Shown: positions 22,740-34,520, numbered from the stretch's first letter. The stretch: 64,000 nt of DNA from Turritopsis dohrnii (GCA_027922465.2 BQMF02000376.1:1-64000), one strand, 5' to 3'. Numbers and translations: made by a program. Notes: generated by a model not told the origin, from the letters alone.

Positions 22740-24299
22740 TGAAAACTGGCAAGACTTGTGGACGGACCAGATAACATCTCAGCTAGGGACTTGATGTTAC
22801 ATGAATCTATATCAATTGACAGCTTGTTCAAAGTCTTCAAGAAAAGTGTGAACTCTAAAACCTTTCCAGAGAGCTGGAAGAGAGCAAAAGTAACCTGCTT
22901 GCATAAGAAAGGATCGAAAAAGGATTGCAATAAATACCGACCCATCTCGTTACTTTCCATCTCAATTAAAGTTGTTGAACGTTACATCTGCATGGAAATG
23001 AATGAACACTTGGAGAACTTCAGCCTGCTAAGCAGTAGTCAATGGGGTTTCCGTAAAGAGAGCTCAACCGAGGACCTTTTATTACACATGACAGAGAAAT
23101 GGTTACAATCAGTTGATAATGGCAAAACAGTTGTCGTTCTCTTCGTCGACTATCAAAAAGCTTTTGATAGTGTTTGTCATGATGTTTTAATGAAAAAACT
23201 GTCAGCATGTGGTATCTCAGGGTCATTGTTTCAATATGGTTATAGCTGTTTACACGGCAGGTCGCAGTTTACTGTTTTAAATGGTACCAAGTCTGAAAGT
23301 AAAAAGTTCTTTTTGGCGTCCCTCAAGGATCAATATTGGGTCCGAATTTCTTTTCCATCTATGTAAATGATATGCCTGATGAAATTCAGAAAGATGTGGA
23401 AAATGATGATGAGGGTCTTGAATTATTTGCTGACGACACCACAGCTTTTGCTGTTGGAAATTCTATTGATGATGCCATTTCTAAAATGAAGGTAAAGATC
23501 AAAAAAATTGAAAATTTTGCAAGAAAAAACAAACTGTCCATACATCCAGGAAAATGCAGACTGTTAGTGATATCCAACAGGAATATTGTGGGTCCTCTGC
23601 AAGAAGTTTGTATGGAATCTAAACCAATACAACCAATACAACCAATACAATTTGTGAGTCATTGCAAGTGTCACTATTGATCAAAACCTATCGTGGGACA
23701 AACATGTTAATGAGATCTGCAAATCGTTCTCTGCTAAAGTGAAGAAGCTCTATCAGATGAGAGCAATGTCCAATGCCACACTAGAGACAATCTACTTTCA
23801 AGGTATTTTACCTTCTGCTCTATATGGTATCCTGATTTGGGGTAGTTCAACTCACATTGAAACTATCAACAAGATCCACATAAGAGCCACCAGATTTATA
23901 AATAAAATCAAAAAAGCGGTACCCGACAATCTTGTGCTCCAACAAGCACGCTGGAAGCATATAGACTTCTATTACAAACGTTCAATTGCTTGCAAAACTT
24001 ACAAGATTTACAACAACAAATCACCAGCTCCTCTCGATCGTTTAATAACAAAAAGCCAGTCAAGAAACACACGAAACCATTTTAAACTCGATATACCTCG
24101 TTTCAACCATACTGCTTATAAAAGATCTTTCAGATACAGAGCTGCGAACGTCTGGAACAACCTAGCAAACAAAATTAGGGAAAATCCTTCACATGATTCT
24201 TTCAAGCGATGTTTATCTGAAGACGTACTGGATAAGATTACCTTCGGCTCCCTTTCCACAGGAATGGCTATTCACCATAGAGAGTATTTATATTACTAA
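22740..24299 (+). pseudogene. LINE reverse transcriptase and C-terminal region
   Basis: Three overlapping frames make one RT. 22758-23366 carries the fingers (KYRPISLLSISIKVVERY, WGFRKESSTEDLL) and palm Asp (LFVDYQKAFDSV). The GSILGPN-type motif crosses a shift near 23330. 23336-23680 carries the catalytic box LFADDT near 23430. 23739-24299 carries the CR1-type C-terminal segment (YGILIWGSSTHIETINKI, then RYRAANVWNNL). The frameshifts at about 23330 and 23680, with those before 22758, make the copy non-functional. Confidence 0.85.
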
Positions 24300-24929
24300 T
24301 GTAACTTTTTTTTATGGCTGACCTATGCAACATAGACTTTGATTTTGTAGTCTCATCTCAATATCGAATTTTGGTTTACTTATTTTATCACCACCTTCCA
24401 TGGTCAATCTTCTGTGACTAATCCATTTTTTTTTTTCATTACCTGCATGGTCCATGCAATACTTTTTGAATTTTAGTCTTATAACCAGTTTTTAATTTTC
24501 TCTGCAACATAGAATATTTTTTTGTATATTGTATATTAATATGTATATATATAATTTATTGTATTTTATTGTAAATTTGATTATTGTATTTACCTAATTT
24601 AATTTAAGATCTATTATTTATGATATTCAATTTTTTCCTCCGCTAACCAACATCATTATCCTAAACTCTGGCTACTTTTGTTTTTGTTTGTTTTGGTTGT
24701 TTTAATTTTTTTTCCGTTAGTCTCCGATCCTAATTTCTTAGCGCTTCCTTTCCTCAATTTCTTGATTTTAGTTCATAGTTTATATTTGAATAAAATTATT
24801 TTATATACACCTAATTTTTGCACCCACATATGTTTTCTTTTGTAACATTTTTTCATTTACATATACTTATAGTAGGTCCACATCAGTATTGTACTGCATT
24901 TTTTAACGAACTTCTTTACCAAATAAATT

Positions 24930-24952
24930 ATCTATCTATCTATCTATCTATC
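24930..24952 (+). repeat. (TATC)n tail of the LINE
   Basis: About six TATC units directly after AAATAAAT, at the point where the 3' UTR ends. Confidence 0.85.
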
Positions 24953-24955
24953 CTT

Positions 24956-25570
24956 AAAATAGTAACTGCTATATACAATCTGTTTATTTGCCAAAAATTC
25001 CTTAATTTGAGGGTATTCACTATTTTGGACAAGTTTGCAATGGGTTCGGCGAGAGAAAACAATAACTTAGTAGTACCATTTCTTTCCACAAAACTTTCTT
25101 GGAGTTTTTATACACCGCTTTAGCAGCGCTTTAGCAGTTTACCTCCCCCTCCCCTCCGCCCCCAACAACCCACCCACAATTTCAAACATATTTCAACCTT
25201 TTCACCTCCGGAATTAAACGTCGTTAAAACGTTACTTCTTATTTCTTTGAGAAAGTCATTGAATAGTTATTTATATCCAGCTAACTACAACTTATGTAAA
25301 ACGTTCCTTTAATTTCAGCTGTTATTTTGTTTTAGCGGTATCTAGAATAGGAAAAGAATAAAGACTTTAGGATTTTATTTTGTTTTTTTTTATATATTTC
25401 CCCATAGGGCGAAATATATGATAAAACCGGTAGTTTCCTTCTCCTCCTCCTCCTTCTCCGTTCACTTTTATAGCCGCGGTTCAGAATGCAATTTTCGCCT
25501 AGCCGCCAAAGTAGATAAGAATAGAGGCTAGTCTACAGTCAAGTTACTAAGCCATGTTTTTTCAGTCAGA
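24956..25570. other. Intergenic DNA
   Basis: Contains a C-rich stretch near 25140-25175 and a (CTC)n-like tract near 25440-25457. No gene is seen. Confidence 0.5.
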
Positions 25571-26432
25571 CTAGCCGCCAAGGCGGCGTCGCTCGCCGCC
25601 CATATCCACCTGCTCTGTATCACTGTATCAATAAACGTCAAATTTCCTTATAAACGGCTCGTAAAACTTGTGTTCAACCAGAAGCATATTCGAAGTCACA
25701 ACCTCTCGTAAAACCAATCTTTTAGCAGTGTAACAATACACTCAAAACGTAGAGAGAGAAAACTTCAACTTTTTATTAGCTTTTGTTTTAAAAAAGTTAC
25801 GCGCTCTGACATGGGTGCTATCAAACGTAAGGGGGAAATGGTTTCTCTTCTTAAAAAGATCACACGGGAGGAGAGAAAAAAAGGCACGTGCTAAATGAAT
25901 AAAGTGAATAAAAAAAAACGTTCGATCTGATTAAAATAGATTAAAAGAAATCGATTAAAACAAATTAAGACAACTATTATGACAAAAGCAAAAAAAAATA
26001 TTTTGTATCATATACTCTTTTTTTACCTATCGGTTTTTAAACATTTTGATTGCTCGAAAAAATGTTCACCCGTCTCAGACAGTCAGGCAAGGATACGTTA
26101 GGATACACTGGTAAACCGCACGTTTTGCCACTGCTTTATGTCCAAAACGTTTAATCAGTTAGTTTCAGTTAGTTTGTATTTAGTTGATGTATTGTTTTCA
26201 AAGCCAAGTCAACGTGGAATATAAAACTAACAATAATGATAAAAACAAAACGTTATTCCTATTAGTTCATCAGCCAAAAAAAGTCACGTTCGATTGGGGT
26301 TGCAATGTATTTGCTTCGAACTCACGTCGCACACAAAAAAAGAAATAATTTCGCTCACAACTCAATCTACCATTTTGCGTGACAGACAAACAAACAGACA
26401 AACAAACAGAGAATCGGCTATTAATATATAGA
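25571..26432 (-). mobile_element. Helitron family A, long form (non-autonomous)
   Basis: On the minus strand the element starts TCTATATATTAATAG (26432 downward) and ends with hairpin GGCGGCGAGCGACGCCGCC, a short spacer and CTAG (25574-25571), followed by T. These are Helitron end signatures: 5' TC, 3' hairpin plus CTRR, insertion between A and T. The 862-bp interior has no Rep/helicase and shares about 450 bp with 44433-45333. Confidence 0.85.
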
Positions 26433-26945
26433 CTAGGCGCAAAGGCGGCGTCGCTCGCCGCCCAGGTTCAGCCTGCGTTGTGTCACCTCCCAAAGAGTTC
26501 ACGAAAAATAGAATAAAGGAATTGGCAATAGAAAGTGTTACCATCTTGTAGAGCTCAAAATTCTGAGCAAGAAAATGTATGGGATTATATGTCTATGACG
26601 CACCGTTACAGAGATATTGTCGATCAAAGATTCTGATGACGTCACACACCCGTCGCAAAAAAAATTTGGCCTAAATTTTTTCGTCACCCTATAACCTGTA
26701 TCGGGGACCCCAAAAAACGTCAGTTATCCCTATTGGTTACCGAGATAATTTTCCCTAAACGTCGCATTCGATTAGGGGCTCAATACAATGGTTTCACACT
26801 GACGTCGCGCACAAGAAGAGAAATAATTTATGTGTGATCCTACATTGCTGACTCTCTTTCGCAGTTCACATCTACCATTTTGCGTGACTTACAAACAAAC
26901 AAACAAACAAACAGACAGACGGAGAATCGGCTATTAATATATAGA
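26433..26945 (-). mobile_element. Helitron family A, short form, tandem to the previous copy
   Basis: Minus strand: A|TCTATATATTAATAGCC at 26945 through the family-A body to hairpin and CTAG at 26436-26433. The T following CTAG is the first base of the neighbouring Helitron, so this copy inserted exactly at that element's A|TC start. 513 bp, complete at both ends. Confidence 0.85.
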
Positions 26946-29234
26946 TGGGCTGTAGAAGATTTTTGATTTTTCCACTAGCTTTTAAAATGATTCAAGAGAA
27001 TTCAAATTAAATGATGGAAATAAATCGTTTTAGTTCAGTATTGTCTTTAAAGGTTTCGTTAAAAACCTTTGAAGAAACGTGTAGAAAACAGAAAAATATT
27101 GTTTTGTTTTTGTTGATGACAAAAATGCTATGTATGATGATGATTGGTAATTAAATGCTTGGAACATTGATGAAGCTGCCATTTCAGTGCAAAGGCGAAA
27201 ATTCATTATCAATACAGGCTGAAGATTTATTTTTATTTTACGTCCTGATATAATATGAACTGAAAGCACATATATATGATGTACGCATATACAGCTATAA
27301 AAGGAAACCTTTTTTATGTGGAGAACAACCAGTTCAACCAGTGTTAATTCAAAAAGTACATTACAAAAACAGCAAGTAAAAATGCGATGTCGTATATGCA
27401 ATAAGAACGTCAGAAAACCAACTACGTCTACGTATAGACAACATTGAGACACAGATATCTGCTCGAAAAATGTGCTTCCCTGGATATTCATTTAATCTGA
27501 CAACAAATCAAAGCTCAATCCAACAAACAATCTGTAAATTAAATCAAGCCAGAACAAGAAACGTCTACTTTTAGCTTTTCAGTGATTTGTTTATGGATGT
27601 GTAGTCTATATATATTTTCACTACCGAAATCTGTTGGGTTTTTTTCATTTAGGATTTACAATGGTCATTTTTATCAAATAATAAATATATAACTATATTT
27701 ATTTATATATTTATTCTGAACACTTGAATTTAATTGTTACTTTAAGCCCATCTTTTTTTTGAAAATAACTCTTCATCTTGTGGTTCGAAGCTCTCTTGCA
27801 GTTAGGAAAATTTATCCAAGTCGTTCATAAACTTTTTAAAAGCTATATTTTTAAATGCCTAAAAGCTAGATTAGGTAGGTAGATACGTAGTTAGTTTTAA
27901 ACAAAGTATTTCTGATGAGTTTTTCGCTTTTGTTTCTTTTCTTTTTTTTCGAAAAAGTTTGTGTTTTTTTTCCTTTTGCTCTTATACATCATTTCTTTTT
28001 TTTTTAAAAAAAAAACTGTCATATAAAATTTGTATCCATGGTTACAATTCGCACCTTATGCGTATTTCTTTTCTTTGTTGTTTTTAAATAAGTCCTATTT
28101 ACACTTTTTAAAAGGTAATCCCTGGAAATGAACAAAAGTTGACAAACATTTTAGCGGGTTCAACTATTATAGTTTTATTTTTGTTTTATCTGTTTTTGAT
28201 CTATAGTATATATCAGTTATGCTTTCATGGATTCCAAAAATGTGATGTTGTATTGTAGAAGCCGTTCAATTTTCAAATTTGAAGAATATCACTAGTCTTT
28301 CATTTTTCACGCTTCAGCTGGTTTCGCAGAAATCCTTATGACTGACAGGGCATCTTGTTGCTTATATATCTACCTCGTAGTATTTTTAATACTTATGCTG
28401 TAGTATTAAAATTAAGTTTGACAATTTTCTTTTCTTCTTTTGTAAATTTGATTGTATAATGTTGTAAGATAGTTTTATCTGAGTTACAAAAAGCAAGTGC
28501 AAGTGTCTTCTGTTGAGTTACATCGTTTTGTAATGATTTTATGGTATAAAGGGTGTCAAGCTTCTACAACAATAAAGATCATATGTTTATTATTATATAT
28601 ATGATCATATGATATTTAGTTGTTTAAAATTTATAAGAGAAACCTTATCATTTGACCATGAACATCTTCATTTAATAAATTCAAAATAAGTTCTTTTGTG
28701 GTATTAAATTCAATTCTACTCTGTTTAGTGAGGACAACATTTTTATCTGAGTATGACATTAATGGTAGTTATACCATTGTAGTTATTTAATGATGTATAT
28801 TTTTCTTATGGTATTTAATGATGTATATTTTTCTTAACAATAATTAACAAAAGTTTCGCAACTTTGGGGAAATATATAGTCGCATTTTTGCGAATCTTGT
28901 TTTCATTTTAATTTGTGTTAAAAAATATTTACAGTTTTAAATCTAACGGTTATTTTAACAAAAGAAAATGTTACAATGCGTAGATGAAAAAAGTAACTAG
29001 TAATTACTAACGGTACGAAACTTGAAGATGCGAATAATAGAAAGTAAACTATGATTTGTGAGATTTTACTGGTTCTTCTAAAAAAGCATTTAGAGGAGAT
29101 ACAAACAACAGATATAGAAGAGAGGAAAACAACGCTACATTGAAGCCTATTATTTAGAAACTGTGTAACTAAAAGTCTGCCTTGAATATACGAAAAATGG
29201 TTTCGTTTCGTATCGAAGAAGTCTGAGCTCAGGT
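26946..29234. other. Intergenic DNA
   Basis: No supported gene. One 153-codon minus frame at 27030-27491 has no motif and an unlikely composition. A 57-bp segment at 28855-28911 is shared with 51738-51796. Confidence 0.5.
28855..28911 (+). repeat. Dispersed segment shared with HELQ intron 10
   Basis: GCAACTTTGGGGAA, ATATAGT and TTTTTGCGAATCTTGTT occur in the same order at 51738-51796 with a few substitutions. Confidence 0.7.
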
Positions 29235-29489
29235 TTAAAGGGGAAGTTCGCCCTTATTTTTTTTCGCCTGAGATGGTTTATTCCATACCAAAGCTTCAAA
29301 ATATAATAATCTTATTCGTTCATTTCTTTCAAAAAACGTTTTTTCGTCATGTTTTTCTATTGAAAAAAATAAGATTTTTAATCTGTTCAGCGTGTGACGT
29401 CACTCCGTGCAGAAAGCATATGTGCAAAGAAAAAAGCTTTATCAAAAATAAACTAATAGCTCTTTCGATGAAAATGATGAATGTTTGTA

Positions 29490-30130
29490 AGATATATCTG
29501 ATAACTTAAACCTTTTGATTTTGAACCACAAGAGATGTTAGAAATCTTAAAAGTAGTAGCAAAGAAGAGGAAACGAAAACGATGAAGCGCAGCATGTGTT
29601 ACCTATAAGAAGCGCAGGTTGGTGTCTTTCTGGAAAATTCTGCAAACCTATGAGTACCTGCAGGGAAAGTTTGTGCTGCAGAGACACAATGAAATTCAGA
29701 AAAAGGGTCGTCGGAAGTAGGGTGGCTGGGTAGGTACCACCAACAAATTTGAAAAGCAACATATATTTTCAGATGTACACGACCAAGTTTGTTATTTCAG
29801 TCTAGCATGTATAAAAATATATTACAAAATTAAATTTCGCTGTTTTATCTTGATTTTCTGGTCTCCTTAGAACAAAAACTATGTTTTGTGTTATGTTTCT
29901 ATTTGATAAAAATCTCCCTTTATCTAATCTTTATCTAATAAAAGACTAAAGTTCTGTTCAGAACTTTGAGATTTACAACGTATAGACAATACATACACCT
30001 GGTGGATACACAATACACTTGGTAAAGGGATACATAAAGATATTCCATCGTGTGCTTTATGGGCGACAAGGACACCTTTCCCACAAAAAAAATGAGAGTT
30101 ACGTACCGTTCATGGAGAGAAAAATTGAAG
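29490..30130 (+). pseudogene. P2X7 C-terminal-domain-like gene relic inside the TTAA element
   Basis: Pieces in three frames follow the order of small cnidarian proteins that resemble the cytosolic C-terminal domain of P2X7. NLNLFDFEPQEM (near 29505) corresponds to the N-terminal L.P..FEP segment. GWCLSGKFCKPMSTCRESLC (near 29617) corresponds to the Cys-rich WC.CG.CK.M.TE.ESLCC block. LRFTTYRQYIH (near 29967) corresponds to the AYRQF..W segment. LGKGIHKDIPSCALWATRTP (near 30016) corresponds to the IPSCAV..IR segment. Stops and shifts show it is non-functional. The P2X channel part is absent, as in other members. The role of such proteins is unknown to me. A related N-terminal half lies at 53404-53691. 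Confidence 0.55.
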
Positions 30131-30394
30131 ATCAACAGCGTTTAATGGCGTCAGGTTCGTACCACTATGCCATTCCTGCTAAAATGCTGTCGATTGGGGA
30201 AAAACATTATGTACAGAGAACGATACATCTCAATTTGATCAGTGTTGGGTAAAGATGTAAGACCCTGAGTCTTTCGGCAGAGTTCTACTTCATTTTTATG
30301 TTGGGAAACCATCTTTTACAAAGTTCTGGTTATTTTCTTTGACTTGTAATTTTGGTGAAATGTGAAAGAACAATTTGTGGACCGATTACTTTAA

Positions 30395-31068
30395 AGGAAG
30401 AAAGTGTTTGCGGAAGAAAGTTTTGCAGTTTGGCGGAACCGCAAAATTTTTGCATTTTGCGGGAAAAAACTTTTGCGGTTTGTGGAAATGAATCCTTTTT
30501 GCGGGAATAAACTTTTGCGGTTCCTCAGTTAACACTTTTTTTTGCCGGAAAAATTTTTGCGCTTGCCAAACGAGAGTACCTTAGAGGGGAAAATTTCGTT
30601 GGGGAGGTTGTTTCTTAATAGACATGAAAGCCTCGAAGCAATGATTGCATTAAAAGAGTAGATTGACGCCATTTTCGTGTTGTTCTATATCTCTCAGATT
30701 CGCTCTCCTGTGTTACTATCCAATTTTTGTCAGTGTCATTCATACTAGACTAACAAAAATTTATCCGTTGAAGATTTTAAGACAGAAAAACTTCATTAGA
30801 CAAACGTCGTTTAATTTTTCGTCGGGGAAAATATTTCGTTGGGGAAATTTTGCCGAAAAAAACCCTCAAAATTGAAATTGGAGTCAATGAACTTTTACAA
30901 ACAGCCTTTAGGTCGGAGGGATTTCTCTTGTAATAATTAATAAAAATTGGGATTATTTTGAAAATTTTGCGGGAAAAAACTTTTGCGGTTTACCAATATT
31001 GCAATATTTTGCCGGAATAAATTTTTGCGATTCGAGCCAAAACCGCAAAAACCGCACACTTTCTTCCT
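30395..31068. mobile_element. Nested TTAA-target MITE
   Basis: Ends AGGAAGAAAGTG / CACTTTCTTCCT with TTAA on both sides (30391-30394, 31069-31072). The interior is made of TTTTGCGG / CCGCAAAA words in both orientations. 674 bp, no coding sequence. It interrupts the 29239-31410 element. Confidence 0.8.
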
Positions 31069-31414
31069 TTAAAGTAGTACAAGCTGTCGCAGAGTAACTT
31101 GGCATTTTTCGAATTAAAAAATAAAAATAAAACGATCTATTACTAGTGAGTTTTTTTTATAGTGTGAAGGTTCAATAACAAACTTTCTTCATGTAAAAGT
31201 TCTTTCTGCACGGTGTGACGTCATTTTATCATTCATAATGAACATCTGTTTCAACTGTGAACAAAATCATTTTTCAGCATCTAAAAGTTTTAATAACTTT
31301 TGGAGGAAAAGAGCATTTTCAAAAATTCAAAAAGTGGGTTTCTAACTTTTCAAAGCATTACAAGTTAAAACGAAAAAATAAGAAGTGAAAAATTAGACCG
31401 AACTTCCCCTTTAA

Positions 31415-32278
31415 CGTGTTAAGATAAACTTTACACCTTTGTTTCCTTTGTTCTTTGTTCTTTGTTCGTTTAAAAGAAAACTTATAACTTTAACATTCTT
31501 AATAGTATATACATACTCAAGAACTCTAACTTGCAAGGTTAACGTGCTATCACTAACTAGAAAAGGATAAATATACAGGATATAAATATTTCAATCAAAT
31601 CTTTACCAGTGATAATGATAATAATTGGAAAGCAGTATTCAGTTTTGATTTTATATCTGTAATCAGATCAGTCAGGTTGTGAACAAACTTTTAAGAAATG
31701 TTTTTTCCAGCAAACCCGATAGCTGGTAAATATTTTCCCGACGTTTCTGGGAACGAGGTTGAGCATGCGCGGACGCATGGCCATAAAATGGGCGTTGTGG
31801 ATATCTGTTATTCTCTCGGATCTCTCAACATACACAGTGTCATAAGTTTTTCAAATGTGTTAATAATTTTTTTTTTTGCATCTTCGACGAAAAATGGCAT
31901 CCACAGTGATGAAGGCATGAAGACCTACTCCTGCCATATGATTTGCTGGTATCAAACAACGTGTTGGAGAAATGGCTTCATTCACATCCATTTGCTTTTC
32001 TTTTACTTGATAGATTGTAGATAATGAGACCCTTATACTTCGAGGGTACCCGTGACTGACGCATTTGGTTCGAAGACGACGTTTCCTCCTTCTAGGGGGT
32101 TTTTCGCTGCCGGCTTAGTCACACATAATAAATGTATATATACAAGTACGGTATCTTTATGGGGCATAATTTACTCACACTGTGTACATGTTGCGAATCC
32201 AAATACCAAATCATACCGTGAAATGTTGTTGTTTTCTATTTCATGTAATGTGTGTTACCAAGAAGGAAGATTAGTCGG
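31415..32278. other. Intergenic DNA upstream of the second GPCR copy
   Basis: Two short open frames (31698-32024, 32052-32339) show no motif. The stretch 31745-31775 holds the words CTGGGAACGAGGTTG and GCATGCGCGG, locally richer in GC than its surroundings. Confidence 0.4.
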
Positions 32279-33462
32279 GAAGATCTACAAAACCACTATT
32301 ATTCATTTTGTTAACGCTGTAACTCGCTTCTTTACATAAAAAAGTAAAGCATTTGGTTTTCAGCTTAGCTTTCTCATATATTCTGTTGGATAACACTACC
32401 ACAGGTTTTCATTGCTGAATTTTTCAATGAAAAGCGATTTGTAAACAAGATGCAGGAATCACAAGTCTTCAATGCAACAGTTGGAAACACAAGTGCAATG
32501 CTACCATTTGGTCAACAAACTGAAATCCCTCGATTTTTATTTTATATCATCATTATGTCAGCAGCATGGATTATCATTTGTTACAGTATCATTTTTGCAG
32601 CTATTTTTAAGCGTTCCGCATCTCGACAGGGGCGATTGACGCTTGTGAAACTATTGTTTGTCTTCGATATTGTTTATGCTATAAGTGAGTTATTGAGTTT
32701 TACTGCTCTCAATTGTGCAGTTAAAAATACTTTCTGTTGGGATATTTTCAAAGCAATCTTTTATGTCATAAAAGTAAGTTTCATGAATTCGGTTACCATG
32801 ACGGTTTTGCTGACAATCAACCAATTCGTAGCCGTTCAGTTTTGCTTGGAATACGAACGTATCATATCTTGTAAAGTCATTAAGCCCATAATATTCACTA
32901 CACTTTTACCGCCGTTGATCATGCACGCTCGGATAATTGGTGTACGAACTCAAACTGTCGTTTTAGGATCAATGATGGTCGTTGCTACAATTATTATATT
33001 GTTTTTACAACTATTCGTGATCTTTAAAAGCAACAGAGCCATGTCTGAATTGTTAAAGAGCGTATCCCGTTTGCATGGAACAAAAGCAGAGCAGTATTTT
33101 GAATTAAAACGAAGACAGAAATGGAACCGAGAAGTTGCAGTCGCGTCATCGTTTAAACTTACATTTTATGTATCACTGATTGTTATATATTTCAAAGACA
33201 TTGAATCAAGTATCCCCATAAACGTTTCAGATCTGTTATCCATTATATGCATTTCAATGTTCTATATTTCTGTTAATCCCATTGTGTTTGTATTCACGAT
33301 TTCAAAGTTAAGAGCCTTTGTAAAGTTATTGCTGCAGCGTTTTACACGATCTGCCGGCAGTGCAGAGAAATTCTCACCGTAAGCAAACAATTCAGCCATG
33401 GACAAGACGCGTGAATGGTATGGGCATAATGTTAAATTCAGTTTGGTATTGTTGAACGATGT
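32279..33462 (+). repeat. Segmental duplication, copy 2 (GPCR unit)
   Basis: Counterpart of 9503-10688, same orientation, about 22.8 kb downstream. Confidence 0.9.
32450..33382 (+). CDS. Class A-like G-protein-coupled receptor, copy 2
   Basis: Intact 310-residue paralogue of the receptor at 9674-10603, with the same start, seven hydrophobic segments, NQF at the DRY position (124-126), Cys96 and NPIVF in TM7. I count about eleven substitutions in the first 285 residues, mostly conservative (Y/F, I/V, K/R, L/M). About nine fall in the last 25, plus one added C-terminal residue, including loss of Cys297 (to Arg). The C-terminal tail is therefore the fastest-changing part, where arrestin or G-protein contacts and palmitoylation would be expected. 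Both copies are intact, so neither looks like a pseudogene. No intron signals are present. Ligand unknown. Confidence 0.85.
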   Translation: MQESQVFNATVGNTSAMLPFGQQTEIPRFLFYIIIMSAAWIIICYSIIFAAIFKRSASRQGRLTLVKLLFVFDIVYAISELLSFTALNCAVKNTFCWDIFKAIFYVIKVSFMNSVTMTVLLTINQFVAVQFCLEYERIISCKVIKPIIFTTLLPPLIMHARIIGVRTQTVVLGSMMVVATIIILFLQLFVIFKSNRAMSELLKSVSRLHGTKAEQYFELKRRQKWNREVAVASSFKLTFYVSLIVIYFKDIESSIPINVSDLLSIICISMFYISVNPIVFVFTISKLRAFVKLLLQRFTRSAGSAEKFSP

Positions 33463-34293
33463 AAAAATTAATTATAAATTAATTGGTTTGGGTGAACAAC
33501 GCAAGCGTTGTTACTGCAATATTTTGTTTTCAGTACTAAAAAGAAATTGGGGCAAATAATCCAGATCGGGTTCCAAATCTGTAAGTTTTCGTTTCGTTTG
33601 ATGATTGTCTGATCATTGGCTTGATGGATGGAAGTGTTTTGAAGTGTTTTGAATAATGAAAATCACGGATTTAAACTTTATTGCGGAATCCTAGCATTAA
33701 AATCTTGTGTTATTCAATCTTTTAGCTACCGCAATTTTTGGGTTATCTCCTAATAACTGATCGTCTCTAATCTCAGACTGTAATGAAAAGTAAACTAATC
33801 AGACTGCCAATTTACAACTGGATAACATCGCTATCAGCTAAGAGCCAGTTCCATTACTTATTGAAGAAAGACTAAGAGCACCACTTCGCAGTTCAATCAA
33901 TTGCGACATCCTTGAAGGAGTGACTGAGGTATTTATTGCCTTTGATGTTGGCCATAGTCTCGTATGAAAGGGTGACTTGATAACACGCTATAACGAGGCA
34001 TAATATCCCAGTCCGACAGCTTTTGAAAAATTCTCGGATTCTCAGAAATGCGAGAATCAAGGTGCTGGTAAATGAAGCAAAGCAGATATGGATGACCAAT
34101 TATCGAAATTCACTGATTCGTGAAGAACCTTTGATTACCATCTTCTGTATAATGATCCGCTACTCTTATGTAATATGTTATTTTATTTATTCATTTTAAT
34201 AATGCTGTAGAACGAGGTCAGTGATTACTGAAATAAATCGTCGTGGAAAAAAGTAAGTGAACCAAAATAATTTAGTTTATAATTTATCTTATA
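33463..34293. other. Intergenic DNA
   Basis: No supported gene. Confidence 0.5.
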
Positions 34294-34520
34294 CAGTGTG
34301 TTTCGTAATGTTGGAAATGGAAATTTTAAAGTTGTTTTTTTAAATGAATATACCGAATTTCATAATAATTTTTACATCGTTGGAAAGCCATTTTCAAGTT
34401 CCTTCGGCTAGTATATTTTCGTGGAAAATGAAAAAGTGGGTTTTGAAAAAATAAGGAAAATGTCTTGGAAAAATGTAATTAAATTTTTAATTTCCATTTT
34501 CAACATTACGAAACACACTG
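34294..34520. mobile_element. Mariner-type MITE
   Basis: 227 bp with TIRs CAGTGTGTTTCGTAATGTTG / CAACATTACGAAACACACTG and TA on both sides. The first eight bases match the 19737-20534 element. Confidence 0.85.

Larger units (their letters stand above)
20900..24955 (+). mobile_element. LINE retrotransposon, Jockey superfamily (CR1/L2-like), frameshifted
   Basis: Pyrimidine-rich 5' region (20930-21130), apurinic-type endonuclease, reverse transcriptase, C-terminal domain, a 3' UTR of about 630 bp, and a (TATC)n tail at 24930-24952. A microsatellite tail in place of poly-A is known for CR1/L2-type LINEs. At least four frame breaks interrupt Pol. The 5' boundary is approximate. No target-site duplication was found. 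Confidence 0.8.
29239..31410 (+). mobile_element. TTAA-target element with long terminal inverted repeats, Kolobok-like
   Basis: Ends AGGGGAAGTTCG / CGAACTTCCCCT are inverted, with TTAA directly outside on both sides (29235-29238, 31411-31414). Inner parts of the arms also match in reverse (TGACGTCAC with CCGTGCAGAAAG at 29395-29420 and 31200-31220), so the arms are close to 200 bp. The TTAA duplication and AGGGG start fit the Kolobok superfamily; piggyBac also uses TTAA but starts differently. Inside lie a broken P2X7C-like gene and a nested element (30395-31068). No transposase was recognised. Confidence 0.7.

Noticed and set aside
27030..27491. 153-codon minus-strand frame
   Set aside because: Composition looks like reversed AT-rich DNA; no domain, no conserved neighbour, no second copy.
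31698..32339. Two short plus frames upstream of the second GPCR
   Set aside because: Not present upstream of the first GPCR copy, no motif; likely chance.
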